DNA from: Epiperipatus broadwayi
Taxonomy: Eukaryota; Onychophora; Udeonychophora; Euonychophora; Peripatidae
Direction of reading: 5' to 3'
DNA length: 64,000 bases
Assembly (NCBI GenBank): GCA_028023455.1
Contig: JAQFVV010006203.1
Span: forward strand, 7,096,821-7,160,820
Positions 10,576 to 23,150 of the stretch are shown piece after piece. The notes beneath the pieces were generated by a model, which had not been told where the DNA came from, did no database searches, and saw only the letters and a program-made list of their open reading frames with translations. Within the stretch, counting starts at the first letter, position 1, and each line of letters begins with the position of its first letter. Both the position numbers and the translations under genes were made by a program.

Positions 10576-13500
10576 CACATATGGGCAACCTCCGGCCCTC
10601 GGGCCAGATCCGGCCCTTTATGACTTTTAATCCGGCCCCCCACTAATCTATTTCCGCCATGTTTGATTCTGACTGTCAAATTTTTGAATAGACTCTAGCG
10701 AGAGTTACGTTTGATTTTTACTTTTTGTGCAATTAAATGATTATGTTGTTTAATAAATTTATATTTTATATCTTTATTTAAGTCTTTTAATGATTAAAAT
10801 TTAAAAGCTAAAATTATTAATATTTTAAAATAATGAAAATAAATGTGAAAACGAAGTTCTTGGCAATAGCAAAAAAGCACGTCTTAATTAGCTGCATGGA
10901 AAGTATTGAAAAGATTAGAATAGAGCTGGTATTTTTCTGCCAGCTCATACTCATAGGTATATACGCACATATATATTATTAAAATCGCGTATATATTATT
11001 TTATAATAAAACTATACTAAAAATAAATAATAAAACTTCTTTTTTTTAAGGGAATTTTAAAAAGTTTTGAAATCAATTAAATCGAGATTAAAAAAAAAGG
11101 GGAAAAACAAAACATAGATCTTGCAGTTTTTTTTTTTTCATATATATATAAAAGTTTGTCTTTTGTTTTATTTCTAATTCTTAGAAATTCTTGAAGATAG
11201 AAGGAGAAAAAAAATTACAGTATAGAATTTTTCTGCAATTAGCTCTATTGTTGAGACTTTGATAGTGGAGGTATTTTTGTGCTATCTATTACGCTCATCA
11301 GTTTGGAATGTTTCCTCAGGATTATAAGTAACATTGCGAAAAAAAAACAAAACAAAACCAAAAACTATAAATTATGTGATTTTCTGAAGTTAGTGACTGG
11401 GCAAACCACGTCAAGCATAGGATGAAATACTTCTCCCACAGGACCATCACTGATTGATCAGGGTAGCTATAAACTTTTACTGAGTGAACTTTCCATTTTG
11501 CGTAATAGAAATAGATATATACTATTAAGTGTCTTAAATGTTTCAACAATAGAGTGTAGGATTATTGCTGGTAATTTTATTATATTATGTTAATTGAGTT
11601 AAAACAAAAGAAGAGGAGTTTAAACTCATATGCTTTAAATATGTTTTTTTTATATGCATTTTATTATAATTCATGTGTGAATCAGATTAGATTTTTCCTA
11701 ATAATGTTAACTGCTCGATCTTGAAAGATCAATAAAAAGAATATTAGTTAAATAATTTGCACTGTATTTTTTTAAAAAATGATAATGTTTGTGTTTAATT
11801 TAAGCTTGTATTTGCTTTTTTTAAAATTAAAAGTGAATATAATAAAATATATTAAATGTCATATTTGAGTGTCCCTGTTTAATCTGGTTTAGTAATTTAA
11901 TTCAGTATACATTTGGCTGAAATAAATTCGCGTAAGATTACCTTTTAACAAATATATTTGGTGATTGCCATATTTGTGTAATCTTTGAAAATTTACGAAC
12001 CAAGTTAAAATGTTGTGGCACAGAATGAAATATTAGAAATTTATAACATTAAAAAAATGATACATTCACAACTAATTATCATCAAAGAAACAAAAGAAAT
12101 TATAAAAGTTAATAAATTATTTACTGTTATTAAAAAATTATTCTCTATTGTTTTTGCAAAAGCAATTTTTGTAAAGCCAGGAATGGCGATTTCTGCTTTT
12201 TCATATATTTCCTATGAGCAATTTTTATTAAAAGAAAATATTTTCAAAGACAATTCCCTATTAGTAATGTACTTTTTGGTTTAATAATAAATGTTTTATA
12301 AAAATATTATGTTATAATCATTAGCAATTACTGAAAATCACTTTTTTTGTCTTATTTAGCTTCTCTCAGAATTAATATTTTGAATAGTTAAGCTGACATC
12401 ATATGACTGCAAAACACATTTGTTTTCTCTCATCAAGATCTCTTTCCCATTTTGACTAGCAGTGTGTGAACATGTGACAATGTGTCATTTTGATACTTGC
12501 ATTGGGGTTGTGCCTTGTTCAGTGCTTGTATTTATATTGTGTTCTATCTGGAGTGTAAAAATCTTTTTATTTTATTTTTAATATTTACATTGGGTTTGTG
12601 CCTTGTTAAGTGCCTGCATTTATATTGTTTTCTGTTCAGTATCTGCAGTGTTAAAAACAGCTTTGTTTGACAGTTCTGAATATATAGTTTGAAATTTAGA
12701 ACAATGTCAGGGATTAACTAGATACAGAGGATCATCAATTTCAAGACAGCTGGACAGACAAGTACTATTTTATTCTGAATAAAGGTTTGCCTATATGTTT
12801 GTTGTGCAATGAATCCATATCAGTCAACAAAGAATACAACTTGAAGAAACACTTTACTTCAAAACATGCAGATCACCAAAAAATTGATGGACAACTATGA
12901 AAAGATGAAATAGAGAAATTGAAGAATTTGGATACCCAGCAGAAAATGTTCACCAAGTAATAAATGCAGCATGGAAGCATTGGAAAGCCAGCTTTGTGGT
13001 AAATGAAAAATTTGCTAAGCATTCTAAATCATTTGGTGAAGGAGATCAGAGAATGTCTGTTGAATGTTGCAAGTATAATATGTCCTGAAAAGAGAAAAGA
13101 TTTTGAGAATATTAGTTTGTTGAGATGTACTGCTGTCCGGTGGATAGAAATCATGGCTGATGATATCCAAAAAAGTTTAAAAGAGAAGATTGCTAGATTC
13201 AAAGCATTTTCAATTGCTTTGGATGACAGCACTGATGCCTCTGATACAACACAACTAACAATATTTATTCAGGGAGTTGATGTGGATTTAATATCACAAA
13301 AGAATTTTACTTTGGCCCTAAAACAGAGAATTACTGGTGAAGATATATTTGAAGAAGTCAAAACAGTTTTCAAGATATTTGGGCTTAAATGGAGTTCACT
13401 ATCTGGCATATGCACTGATGGAGCTCCTGCAATGGTTGGAGCATGGAAGGGATTTATTGGAATAGTTCATGAAAAAGTAACAAAATTACAGATCCATCTG

Positions 13501-14599
13501 AAAAATTTAACAAATTTTCATTGTATTATCCACTAACAAAATCTGTGTGCGAAATCAATTAAATTTGGAAATGTTATGGAAGTTGTAGTAGTCAGTATTA
13601 ACTTTATTAAGTCACATGTACTTAATCACTGCAATTTAAGGAATATTTGGCAGACTTATTTTCAGATTATGAAAATGTGTTTTATTGTGATGTGAGGTGG
13701 TTGAGTAAAGGTAAAAGGTTAAATGATTTATGATCTGAGACAAGACAGCAGATTTTATGAACATAAAAGGAAAAACAATTAACCAAGTAAGAGATGATGA
13801 GTGGGTGTTTGATTTAGCATTCCTTGTAGATGTCACTGGATACCTAAATGAAAATCTTAAATTGCAAAAACCAGGACAATTGATTCATGAACTGCATGGA
13901 CATGTCAGTACTTTTTGTAATAAAGTAAAATTGTTGAAAAGTCAGATAAGAGCTAAAAATTGTTACCATTTTCCTACTCTAGCAACTCATAAAAATATCC
14001 CTTATAATTTGTTATGGAAATCAACTGAAGACATTAATAGAGCAGTTTGATACAAGGTTTGCTGACTTCCAAAATAAAGACTCCGTATTCACTATATTTT
14101 ATCATCTGATGGATGCTGATATAAATAATATGCCAGAAAATTTGTAGATGGAACTTATTGAAGTTCAAGCAGATTTAGTGCTAAAATTACAATTTAACAA
14201 CATTGCTTTGATGGATTTTTATAAACATTTGGTGGAAGAAAAATATAGAAATATAGTGCCTTTTCAAAAAGAATTTTGTCTTTTTGGCAGCACATATATG
14301 TGTGAACAGTTTTTTTCTAGAATGGAATTTAATAAATCAAAAATTCGGACAAGAATAACTGACAAAAATCTTGAAAATTCTATGTGATTGTTCTTAAGCA
14401 GTATTCCCATCAACATTGATAGTTTCATTGTTGAAGTACAAGGCTAATCCTCACATTAAATTGTTACATCATTATTATGAAATTTATGTAACTTTATCAT
14501 TCACTATTATATTGTACTATTTAATTATTTGGTCCGGCCCTTGACTCGAAGACAGAAAGATAATTTGGCCCCTGAACTAGGAAAGGTTGCCCATGCCTG
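10576..14599 (+). mobile_element. hAT DNA transposon, 4.0 kb, with 8-bp target site duplication
   Basis: The element is flanked by the 8-bp duplication TTCTAAAT (10568-10575 and 14600-14607), the length expected for hAT. The ends are inverted: left CACATATGGGCAACCTCCGG, right reverse complement CAGGCATGGGCAACCTTTCC, sharing ATGGGCAACCT. Just inside each end is a GC-rich GGCCC-containing stretch that contrasts with the AT-rich body. About 2.1 kb of non-coding, AT-rich DNA precedes the transposase. The transposase is broken (see its own entry), so the copy is full-length but not active. Confidence 0.93.
12700..14387 (+). pseudogene. hAT transposase, ZBED / GTF2IRD2-like, inactivated
   Basis: Order of remains: a BED-type zinc finger near 12730-12890 (C..C in CLLCNESI and H....H in KKHFTSKHADH), a linker with an internal stop at about 12898, the catalytic core from about 13045 (ALDDSTDASDTTQL and CTDGAPAMVGAWKGF carry the expected acidic residues), a frame change after 13536, and the C-terminal hAT dimerisation region near 14280-14385 (GSTYMCEQFFSRMEF, then FNKSKIRTRITDKNLE). 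The core pattern matches the transposase-derived part of vertebrate GTF2IRD2 and ZBED proteins. Stops at 12898, 13534 and 14050 and shifts between frames show that it is a pseudogene. Long open stretches (177 codons at 13003-13533) suggest moderate age. Confidence 0.85.
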
Positions 14600-14607
14600 T
14601 TCTAAAT

Positions 14608-15043
14608 GCTCGACTTTTTAAATTAACGTTTCAAAATTTAACTCAAATGACACTAATGACAAAAAAAAAGTTTTTGATTTAAATAATTTTTTTTTAGTTA
14701 GCGAATTTTCATTTATTTGCCTACTTATTAATCTCCTCTCAGGACATGTTTTATTTTTTTCCCCACGAAAAACACAAGCGCGCACACACACTATTTCTTG
14801 CATATGTTATTCCTGTTTATTTTTCAAAACATTTTTTTTAAAAACACAAATAACTATGTTAATTATAAATGATTCTTTTTACATTTCAATTACATTTGTC
14901 ATTGTGTTAAGGATAATTAAAAAAATTAGTTTTTTTTTCAAAATGTTTAAATTTCAAGATAAATTTGTTTTATATTGATCATTAATTAAAATAGTTTTGT
15001 TCAAATGTTAATTACATAATAATAGTTATTTCACTTTGAAACA
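14608..15043. other. AT-rich sequence without recognised features
   Basis: No gene or repeat boundary seen. Short T-rich and A-rich homopolymers only. Confidence 0.4.
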
Positions 15044-15130
15044 CTTCATGGAATAATGGTTAGTGCATTCTGCTGCCATGCGCCAACCTACATTCGAATC
15101 CAGACTGGGTGAACTAATATTTTTTCAAGT
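15044..15130 (+). repeat. tRNA-derived SINE head (candidate)
   Basis: A tRNA-like segment with an A-box-like ATGGTTAGTGC (about 15057) and a B-box-like CATTCGAATCC (about 15092) at the usual spacing. It has no intact acceptor stem, so it is read as a SINE and not a tRNA gene. The body and tail beyond 15130 are not delimited and no target duplication was found. Confidence 0.5.
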
Positions 15131-16265
15131 GACAATTTAGGATACCCCTCCTCCCAGGTAATTGGCTATAACCAGCTCATCTATTATTATTAGCTAGAGA
15201 ATAAAGAACCCAGGTTATAAATAGAATTGGTTTCACAAGTAATGATGTGCTGACTGTAAAATAAAAATGATTGTAATGTATGTTAAAAAGCAACTCAAGC
15301 TTTTAAAAATAATTTTTTAATAATAACAGCAGCAAGGGCAAGAACACATCGAGTGGATATTAAGATTATGCCCTGCTTCATTTTTTTAAGGCTTCAGTAA
15401 GGAATCAAAAGTTAGTTCTCCTTTCATTTGAAATAGTCTGGTGTTAATAAATACTCTATAGTTTAATTACAAAAAATAAAAATTTGAGTAATAAACATTT
15501 TTTTCAATTTCTGTATACTCATTTCTATGGGAGGAGAGATTTTATATTATCAGCATTGTGTCTTTGACTTTTCATTTGGAAACTAATCAAGAAATAAATG
15601 TAAATATACTTAATTAATAAATAAACCTAACACATCTATATCAATTTTTTTTTTCTGCCACATTAACATGAATGAATTGATCAGTTTAATCTGTATCAAA
15701 TATTATATAATCTATATTATTCATAAATAACACAAGTAAATCTAACAAATTAGGTCCTATATGTATATATTTCCTCCTGTGGTCATTCTTTGTGGCTTCA
15801 CTGGACTAGTGGTCTTCCAGAAAATGCTTGTAATAGGAATCTTGTGTTATTAGCAATTAAAAAAAAACTGCCATGACATATGATCATTTATTATGAACAA
15901 CAATTACTATAAATAGGTATATAATAGTTCCAAAAATATCACAACAAAGCAATCACAAGTATAATATTCATACAAAATAATCATTGTATGTATAACAAAT
16001 TGGTAAAGATAATTAATTATCATAATAAATATCAAAAATTCAAAAAAAATTAAATGTTTATCCTGTTATCATTATTTCTACTTGCAAACTTTTTGTGATT
16101 TGTTTAGTATTATATTTTTGGACTTGTTTTTTTATTTATTTATAAAATATAGGAAATTTTATTATGATAAGGTTAAAAATAAGATACATTAAATGGTATT
16201 TAATTAAAGAAGAAAAAAGTTCAATGATGACATATCCTACATTTCATAACCTAAGAGGACTACAA
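15131..16265. other. AT-rich sequence without recognised features
   Basis: Includes an ATT-rich stretch near 15181. No coding frame or terminal repeats supported. Confidence 0.4.
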
Positions 16266-16267
16266 GG

Positions 16268-16435
16268 ATCCGGGGGGGAAAGGGGAGGGGCCCGGGTGTT
16301 GGGTTTTTGGGGGGGGGGTTAAGACTTTGTAAATAAAAAATATAAAAATAAAATTTAAAATTTTAACCCAAAAAAAATAAAATAAAAATAAAAATTTATG
16401 GGTTTTTTTTGTTGGGATGGGGGTAATTAATAATC
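16268..16435. other. Anomalous G-run / A-run patch, possible assembly artefact
   Basis: Within AT-rich DNA, 16271-16320 consists of repeated G runs (up to nine) and a GGGCCCGGG string. It is followed by A-rich runs of AAAATAAAATAAAA type and another GGGTTTTTTTTGTTGGGATGGGGG block. This composition matches nothing else in the window and looks like low-quality consensus or a badly closed gap. Confidence 0.5.
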
Positions 16436-17379
16436 AATCCTGAATGGATGCACTTAATTTGTTTCCAGTATAGGAGGTTTCTATGTAAATATAAAAGGGA
16501 CTAGCCTTAGATAGGCTTAACCCTCAATTTCCATATAGCTTTAAATATGTTGGGGGGGATTCTGGTCTCCTGAATTTTTTAAATTTTTTCTATATATAAA
16601 TCAAGTAGATGATTTAGGACATGATTAAAGGTGAGCAAGCAACAGTTGAACCATAGCAAAAATAATATGAAAATTGATGAACATATTTCCGGAATGAATC
16701 CACATAGTATGGTGTCAGTAAGTGTTGATAATGTAGATGTTTTATCTTTTAGCATCAAAACTATAAGGTCTCAGTACGGTTGAAGGGAAAGGCAGTGGCA
16801 GAGGAGATGTAGTGAAGTTTCTTCCTCTCTGAGGCATAGGGAGAAATTAGAATCAATGCTTGAGAAATTTCGGTGGTATACTAGGAAATGTTTAATAGGC
16901 AAGGCATTAATGTTACTTTTCAACAGGAAGTCAAAGAATTTAAGTTCAAGAAACCATTGCTTAATTTCTTGATTAGCAGATGCTGTTCAGCTGAAGAAGG
17001 ATTGATCCTATGGAAAGTTAGGGTATAGGATACAATATGCTTCCCAGAAATTAATTTTTGTAGAGGGCGGCTTATTAGGAATAACAGTGAGCTTAAGAGA
17101 TATGGGATATTAGGGTTGCCAGCCAGTCAGTGCTAACAAGGGAGACTTGTCAGGGGTTTGTCTGCAGGAGATCTTTAATGAGTGAGGAGTTGGGATACTT
17201 CGGGAACAGTCTGTGGTTGGTGTTGTAGGAACATTGAAATATAAAGGTATCTATGGAGTGTAGGGACAGCCCATTGATCTTTGTGTGTTTCTGTAGCTCT
17301 CTCAAACTAATAGTTGCACTTTCCCCCTCTAATCAGATTGGTATTTCCTGATGAAGGATTTAGTGAAGTTGATCACTAG

Positions 17380-19793
17380 GGTGAAATATTTTAGGGAATA
17401 TTAGTATATTGATGAGGGAGGACGTGGCAAACATGGACATATATACTTTGTAAAGGATTTAAATTTTCTGTATAGATTGAAATAGCTTATATTGGATAGA
17501 CCTCCTCATGGCCATAGTGGATTCAAATATAGGGAAGCCTTACAACTTCTGTTTGCTGTAAATGGGCCAGAAATGTTCTTATCAGAAGGTAATTGCTAGG
17601 CAGACAACTTGGTCATATTAAATTGGAGGCCGGATTGTCAGAAAGAACTCCTCAAGCACTGATAGAAGTTTGGGAATTAGTTTTTATGATGGAAGAAAAA
17701 CAGCTAAGTCATCCATGTGGGTAATGTGGTGTATTGATGTATTTAATGCTGGGATATGGATGCCAGGAAGAGATTTCTCAATTTGAAGTAGTGGATTGAA
17801 GTAGATAATGAAGAACAGGGCACTGAGAGGGGAGCCTGTAGGATGGAGAATGTGGTGAAGGGAGGATAAAGTTTCCCATTCAGTGAGATGCACACTTTAT
17901 GATTGTGTAGGAGGTTCTTAATGATATTAATGATGCCAGAGGAAATGTCATGCTGACCAAGCAGGATTAATAGGGTGTTGATTTTGGTAGAATCAAAGGC
18001 AGCAGAGATGTTAAGCTGATCTATCACCAGCTTCAATTTCCTGGAGAATCTGATAAAAAAATTGTTTTAAAAGAGATTGATGGCATCTGCAGTTGAATTG
18101 CCTTTTTCACAAATTGGTATTGCAAAATATGGAGGGAGTATTTTGATTTGAATTTGGTCCTTGGTCATCAACTCAATGACTTTGACCCTCAGAGGGTCCA
18201 TAGAGATGGGCCACAAACTCTCCAGCTGGGATACAATTATATTGCACTTGAGGAATGGCATCATTGCTATGGGATAAACCCACCAATGTCTTAGGACATT
18301 GGAAGATATATAATTAAGTTGTATACGATTGGTATAGAGAATTTGGATAAATCTAACAAGAGGAATCTAGAAATTGCATGAAGCCCCAGATGGTGCTTTC
18401 AGGCATCAAAATTAACTTGACCAGAATATCTTCCTCTATAATGCCCAAGATCTGTGGTTGTTGGATCCATTATTGAGTCTAGACAAGGTTCAGGTGTGGG
18501 AGCAGAGAACTTTTTCCTGAAGCATGTAAAGATCTTTAGAAGCATGTTTGATCCTGAATAAAGCTTATCTCCCACAGTAATAGATGACAGAGTCAATTTT
18601 TTGTCTCTATGGCCCAGGACCCATCTAATGTAGCCTCTGGACCAATTGTGGGGATGACTCTAGAGAGATACTCTGCCAAAACCAACTGTTTGCTCTTATA
18701 TTGGGATTTCAGATTAATGATAAATTCTATAGGGACTGTATTAAGGGGAAGATTTTTTAGAGGGTTATTTAGTGATTCAAGTTCCATTAGGAGTGATGGT
18801 GAGCCATTGTTATTGTGCAGTGTTGTTTGAGATAAGGGCATTAAAATTTGAATGAAGGTGAGGAAAACCAGGCATCCACCGATGACAGCAAAAGGATTTG
18901 AATCTTGTGGCAATGTAAGGATTCTGATGGTTGTGTTCAGCCTAGGAATAGTGCATGAGTTAAGGTTTAGAGATAGTTGAAGGGATAAGGTCAAGTGATC
19001 TGAGAAGAGATTTTAGTGGGGGATCAATTAGGAAATGTTGATCAGGTGTATAGTAGATGACGTCTATCAGAGAGGCATGCCTCCTTATATAAAAGGAAAA
19101 GGCATTCATTGGGAAGAAACCTTCCCCACTCATGAATCTCACGTTAAGGCAATGAATATATTTCACAGTAAATTCCTGGTAGGAGGTATTAAAGTCAATC
19201 AGGAAAATAGTGTAAGGGTTAGAGGCAAACATGATATTGGTCTGTTGAATTATCTGTTGTATGAGCAACTCATTATGATAGAGGTATATATATATTATGT
19301 TCAGAATGAAGGCCTTGTGGAATAGGATCATGATAATTGTATGTGGATTTATATAGCTTATTTTGAAGGATTCAAATGAATTGCTATTGGAAATTAAGAT
19401 CACTATGCCAGCTGCAGATGAAGTAGACACTGAGTGACAGAAGTAGCCAAGATTGCCAAGGAGGTTGAGGATTTTGAAGCTTGAAAATTGGTGCAACTTA
19501 GTCTCAGAGAGACACACTATATGGGGGGAGTATTGCTTGAACCATTTAGTTAATGCATCTATTCTACTCAGGGAATTGAGACCGAGATATTCATTTCCGA
19601 TACTTTGAGCTTCATGTGGTATTAATTTAATTGGAGAGTTACAGGTGGTGGAAATTTTAAGGATGAAGGAACAAACCTTTAGTGGATATGTATTTGCAAA
19701 CTCAACAATCACTGGTCCTGATAGGAGGACTGCTGCTGGCCTTCCCTCTTGATGCCCTGGATCATAGGCCATCCATGGAAGATACTCCATCAT
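17380..19793 (-). pseudogene. LINE ORF2 remnant: endonuclease and reverse transcriptase
   Basis: The longest frame (19793-18960, 277 codons) contains the endonuclease start (LNSLSRIDALTKWF, then HIVCLSETKL with the catalytic Glu) and later FLIDFNTS and ASLIDVIYYTP, matching the D-x-N and D-x-I/V-positions of APE-type nucleases. The following frames (18994-18593, 18596-18399, 18264-18067) are linker and early RT. The RT palm appears in 18036-17743 (AAFDSTKINTLL) and, after a frameshift near 17840, SPLSALFFIIYFNPLL and HMDDLAVFL, the altered catalytic box. ORF2 nicks the target and primes reverse transcription. Stops between the frames show that it is inactive. Confidence 0.75.
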
Positions 19794-20099
19794 ATGCTAC
19801 ATAAGAATCCATAGGCTGGCCAAAGGTGTTCTCTTTTGATGCCCCAGAACACAAGCCATCAACGGATGACAGTGTTACATTTGTTTTAAGAGTCCATCAG
19901 TAGCTGTGACTTGTTATCATTTGTAGGATCAAGAGATTGAAATAGCTTACCAGGATCCTTGTTGGACAAGTCACGATTGTTTTCTTGGCTATTAGTCTTG
20001 GGAATAGTTCTATGTTTTTTTCTTGGTTGCTGGGAGATAGGCGATTCAGTGTCCAAAGAGCTAACACTGTGGCTGTTTACTTTATTGGGGCAAATTTTT

Positions 20100-20890
20100 T
20101 CCTCGGTGGATTTGGGGCTTTTATTTCAGTTTTTCGGCTTCCTCTTTGTAGATTGAGGCAGTTGAGTGCCTCTTCCCTAAAGGAAGACACTGAGCCAAAT
20201 GATTCATTGAGGCAGTTGAGGTGCCTCTTCCATAAAGGAAGACACTGAGCCGAATGATTCATTAAGTGCACTCAATGAGTGAGTAAGAGATAGCAAAGGG
20301 TTAGGCATAACTTCATTGACTGGAGCTGATTGAGGGTAGGTGGTATTCTTCACCACTTCAGACCTCCCACAAGGTCAGATTTAATAATATATGTATCTGT
20401 GGCCAGCAATAGTGTTACAGTGATGCATTGTTTTTGATCCTTACTTTTGACAGATCCTGGCTGGGCAGTCCCTTACCAAGTGGCTCCTCTGATGGCAGGA
20501 AAAACATTCTGGAGGAATTCCATTAAAGATGATAAGAGGGGGGAAGTCTCCATGTAATATAGAGTAGTAATGTCACTGGGGTTTTATTCTTTATTCAGGG
20601 TGACTTCAAAGGAGGCAGTGTCAGTGTATACTGGAAGATCTGCCCCCTCAATCATTTGGTAACTAAAATTTGAGACTTATCCATAGGGCCTAAGTAATTG
20701 CTGCAAATCATTTTCTTTAAATTTAAGGGAGCAGTTCTTGATTATACCTGATAGAATTATGGGATGATTCATGTTGATGTTGCAGATGATTTTCTCATCA
20801 TGGTATTTGAAAATGTTCTGGAAGAAATTTTTCTGAGTGAGGTTGTTAAATTCTATTATTACATAATGTTGTAATTCAAATATAATTCAA
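20100..20890 (-). pseudogene. LINE ORF1 remnant with CCHC zinc knuckle
   Basis: The - strand translation near 20520-20459 gives CFSCHQRSHLVRDC, a C-x2-C-x4-H-x4-C knuckle typical of the nucleic-acid-binding ORF1 (gag-like) proteins of some LINEs. Toward its 3' side a 54-55-bp tandem duplication (20154-20207 and 20208-20262) encodes a repeated NESFGSVSS segment. ORF1 binds element RNA in the RNP. No clean start is visible because of frameshifts. Confidence 0.6.
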
Positions 20891-20900
20891 AAACTTTGCG

Positions 20901-23150
20901 TGAAAAAATATACTTGGTAAAATAATATAGGTCTTATTGCACCTGAATGCAAAACTATTTTATGCTTAAAACAAAACAAACTTAGTTTCTATGTCAGCAA
21001 TTGGCTTAAACTTACGAGTATGAAAAATATCGCAGTTTTGCAATAAATATTCAAAAAATTTAAACTTTTAAAGCATAATTTGTTAGATATATGAGAAATA
21101 ATTAATTATTCATTTGGATGTTTAAAAATAATAAGAATTAAGAAATATTTCGTTAAAGTCTTTGTTCTGTTTATAATCTCATTTTTTTAATATTTACAGA
21201 AACAAAATGTGAACATTTAAAATTTATTTCAGTAGCAAACAAAAATATCTATCAAATGAAGTCAAATTTATTATTTTCAGTTAAGTAATAATCATTTAAT
21301 CATATATTTTACATTGATTTGTGAGACAAAGAAAAATGTCAGAAAATGCTAAAATGTGAGCGCATATCAGAAAGGTTAAAGAATGTTATACAATTAATAA
21401 TTGCACATTTTACCATATTCTACAGTCATTATCAGAATTATAGATTTTGATTAAAACAATGGATAAAATTTGCAGAAATTATATGTTTGATATAAAATAC
21501 AAAGTTTTTAAAAGGAATTACGGTAGAAGAATTTTTATATGATATTTATCATTGGGTTTATCATTTTTTAATTAACAAAAAGGTATTTATTAAGCTTGTA
21601 TTTATCAAAATGATGTTAATTCATTGCTATAAATTTAATAATTATGCTGTAATTTAAATGTGGAGTGTTGACTGAAAAATCTAGTTTATAGTAAGGGATA
21701 GACATGGTGAGAGCCTTGCTATGAAACATATAGTATGTTGGTCAGATAGGCATTGCTTGCCACCCTCTTAATGCAATTTATTTTAGGATTTTAATTTTAA
21801 ATCTCCTTCATAAATTTTAAATAAATATTTATGGAGTGTTTAAATTCACAATGTAGCTCTAAATATTGAGATATTAGAATAAATTGTGTTAGGAAAAGCA
21901 TTAATGACAAGTGTTACTGCATGGTCATAGTATTGTGTTATCTAATTATTGTCTTTGATTAGTAAATGTGCAAATAAATGGTTGCAAATAAAGCAGGTTT
22001 CAAATAATGAAACATTTAATAAAGCAAAGAATGAGTATTTGTTAAAGAAAAAAAGTTGTATTGAAAAGATCTTGAAGATTGTATAAGTGATCAGTGTAAT
22101 GTGTATGAAAAACCTTCTTCTGGGTAAATAAGCCAGGATAAAACAATTTGCACAATTGTGAGATATTTCTATAGTTGAAATTAAGAAAGTCAAAGGAAAA
22201 CACAAGGTTTATAATAAGATTTTGAATAATTAGTTGACGATTGTGATGTGATACTAAAAGACTATATGTATGTTAATTTTCTGCATGAGGGGGGATACCA
22301 TTTTTTTCAGTAGTTATGATTTCTTTGGGGAAAAATACTTTAAATTTAATTTTACAGACATTAAAATAGGGATTTTACAAAAAAATGTTTAGTTGCTCTT
22401 CTCCCCCTTTTTAGAGTTAATTTAATATTTTTATTCAAATCAAATGAAATAAAAGGATATAACATTCCTGAAACTCATATCTTTGCTATTTATTTATACA
22501 TTTATATCTTCTAAATTGTTTAGCAAATGATTTTTTTATTTATTAAATACTTTAAATTGTTTAAGATACTATTTTTGTTTCTGTAAATTGATCCCTCTCT
22601 CACATCTTAATTAAAGAACCAAACAGGATAGTATTTTTATCTATACATATTTACTTTTTTTCTGAGATCTTTAAGAACTCAATAGAGAGGAAATTTCTAA
22701 AATCCTTTTCATACTTTTTTTTACAATTGCAGTTATTATTGTCATATAATTATTTTTTTCTGATAAATGAATGTGGATGGGCTGTTCCCAAGGTGCATGA
22801 ACCAATGTCATGAATTTACGGTGGTTTCGTCTTTAAAATTTAATTACAAATCAATATGGTATTTTTTCTAGAAGCCTTTTGATTTCTTAAATATTGATTG
22901 AAGTTATTTTAATAAGAAGATTGTCTGTTTTTGTATACACATATGCAACTACTCACTTTTTAATAATTATATTTATTATATGATAGGCAAAAATAAATTA
23001 TGCCCTCAGTTGCTTGAGATATAAAGTTGTACCAATCAAGCCAACATCTTGCAATTAAAAGGTACTAAGAATACTCATATTATGATTGTTATTTAGTTGT
23101 CCATAACTTTGAAAAAGAAAAAATGTCTAATATTAAATAGGATATATAAG
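20901..23150. other. AT-rich sequence without recognised features
   Basis: About 2.2 kb with only short random frames. I see no repeat boundary, RNA gene or splice-supported exon. Confidence 0.4.

Larger units (their letters stand above)
16440..20900 (-). mobile_element. Degraded non-LTR retrotransposon (APE-type LINE with ORF1 and ORF2)
   Basis: Read on the - strand, the region holds, in order, an ORF1 with a CCHC zinc knuckle (about 20520-20459), an apurinic-type endonuclease (about 19700-18960), a reverse transcriptase (about 18260-17680) and a C-terminal Cys/His motif (LCLREEETSLHLLCHC, near 16850-16800). The 3' untranslated part probably reaches about 16440. Many frameshifts and stops mean the copy is dead. 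Clade not resolved; no target duplication seen. Confidence 0.82.

Noticed and set aside
15044-15130. A functional tRNA gene
   Set aside because: It lacks pairing acceptor and anticodon stems, so it is treated as a SINE head.
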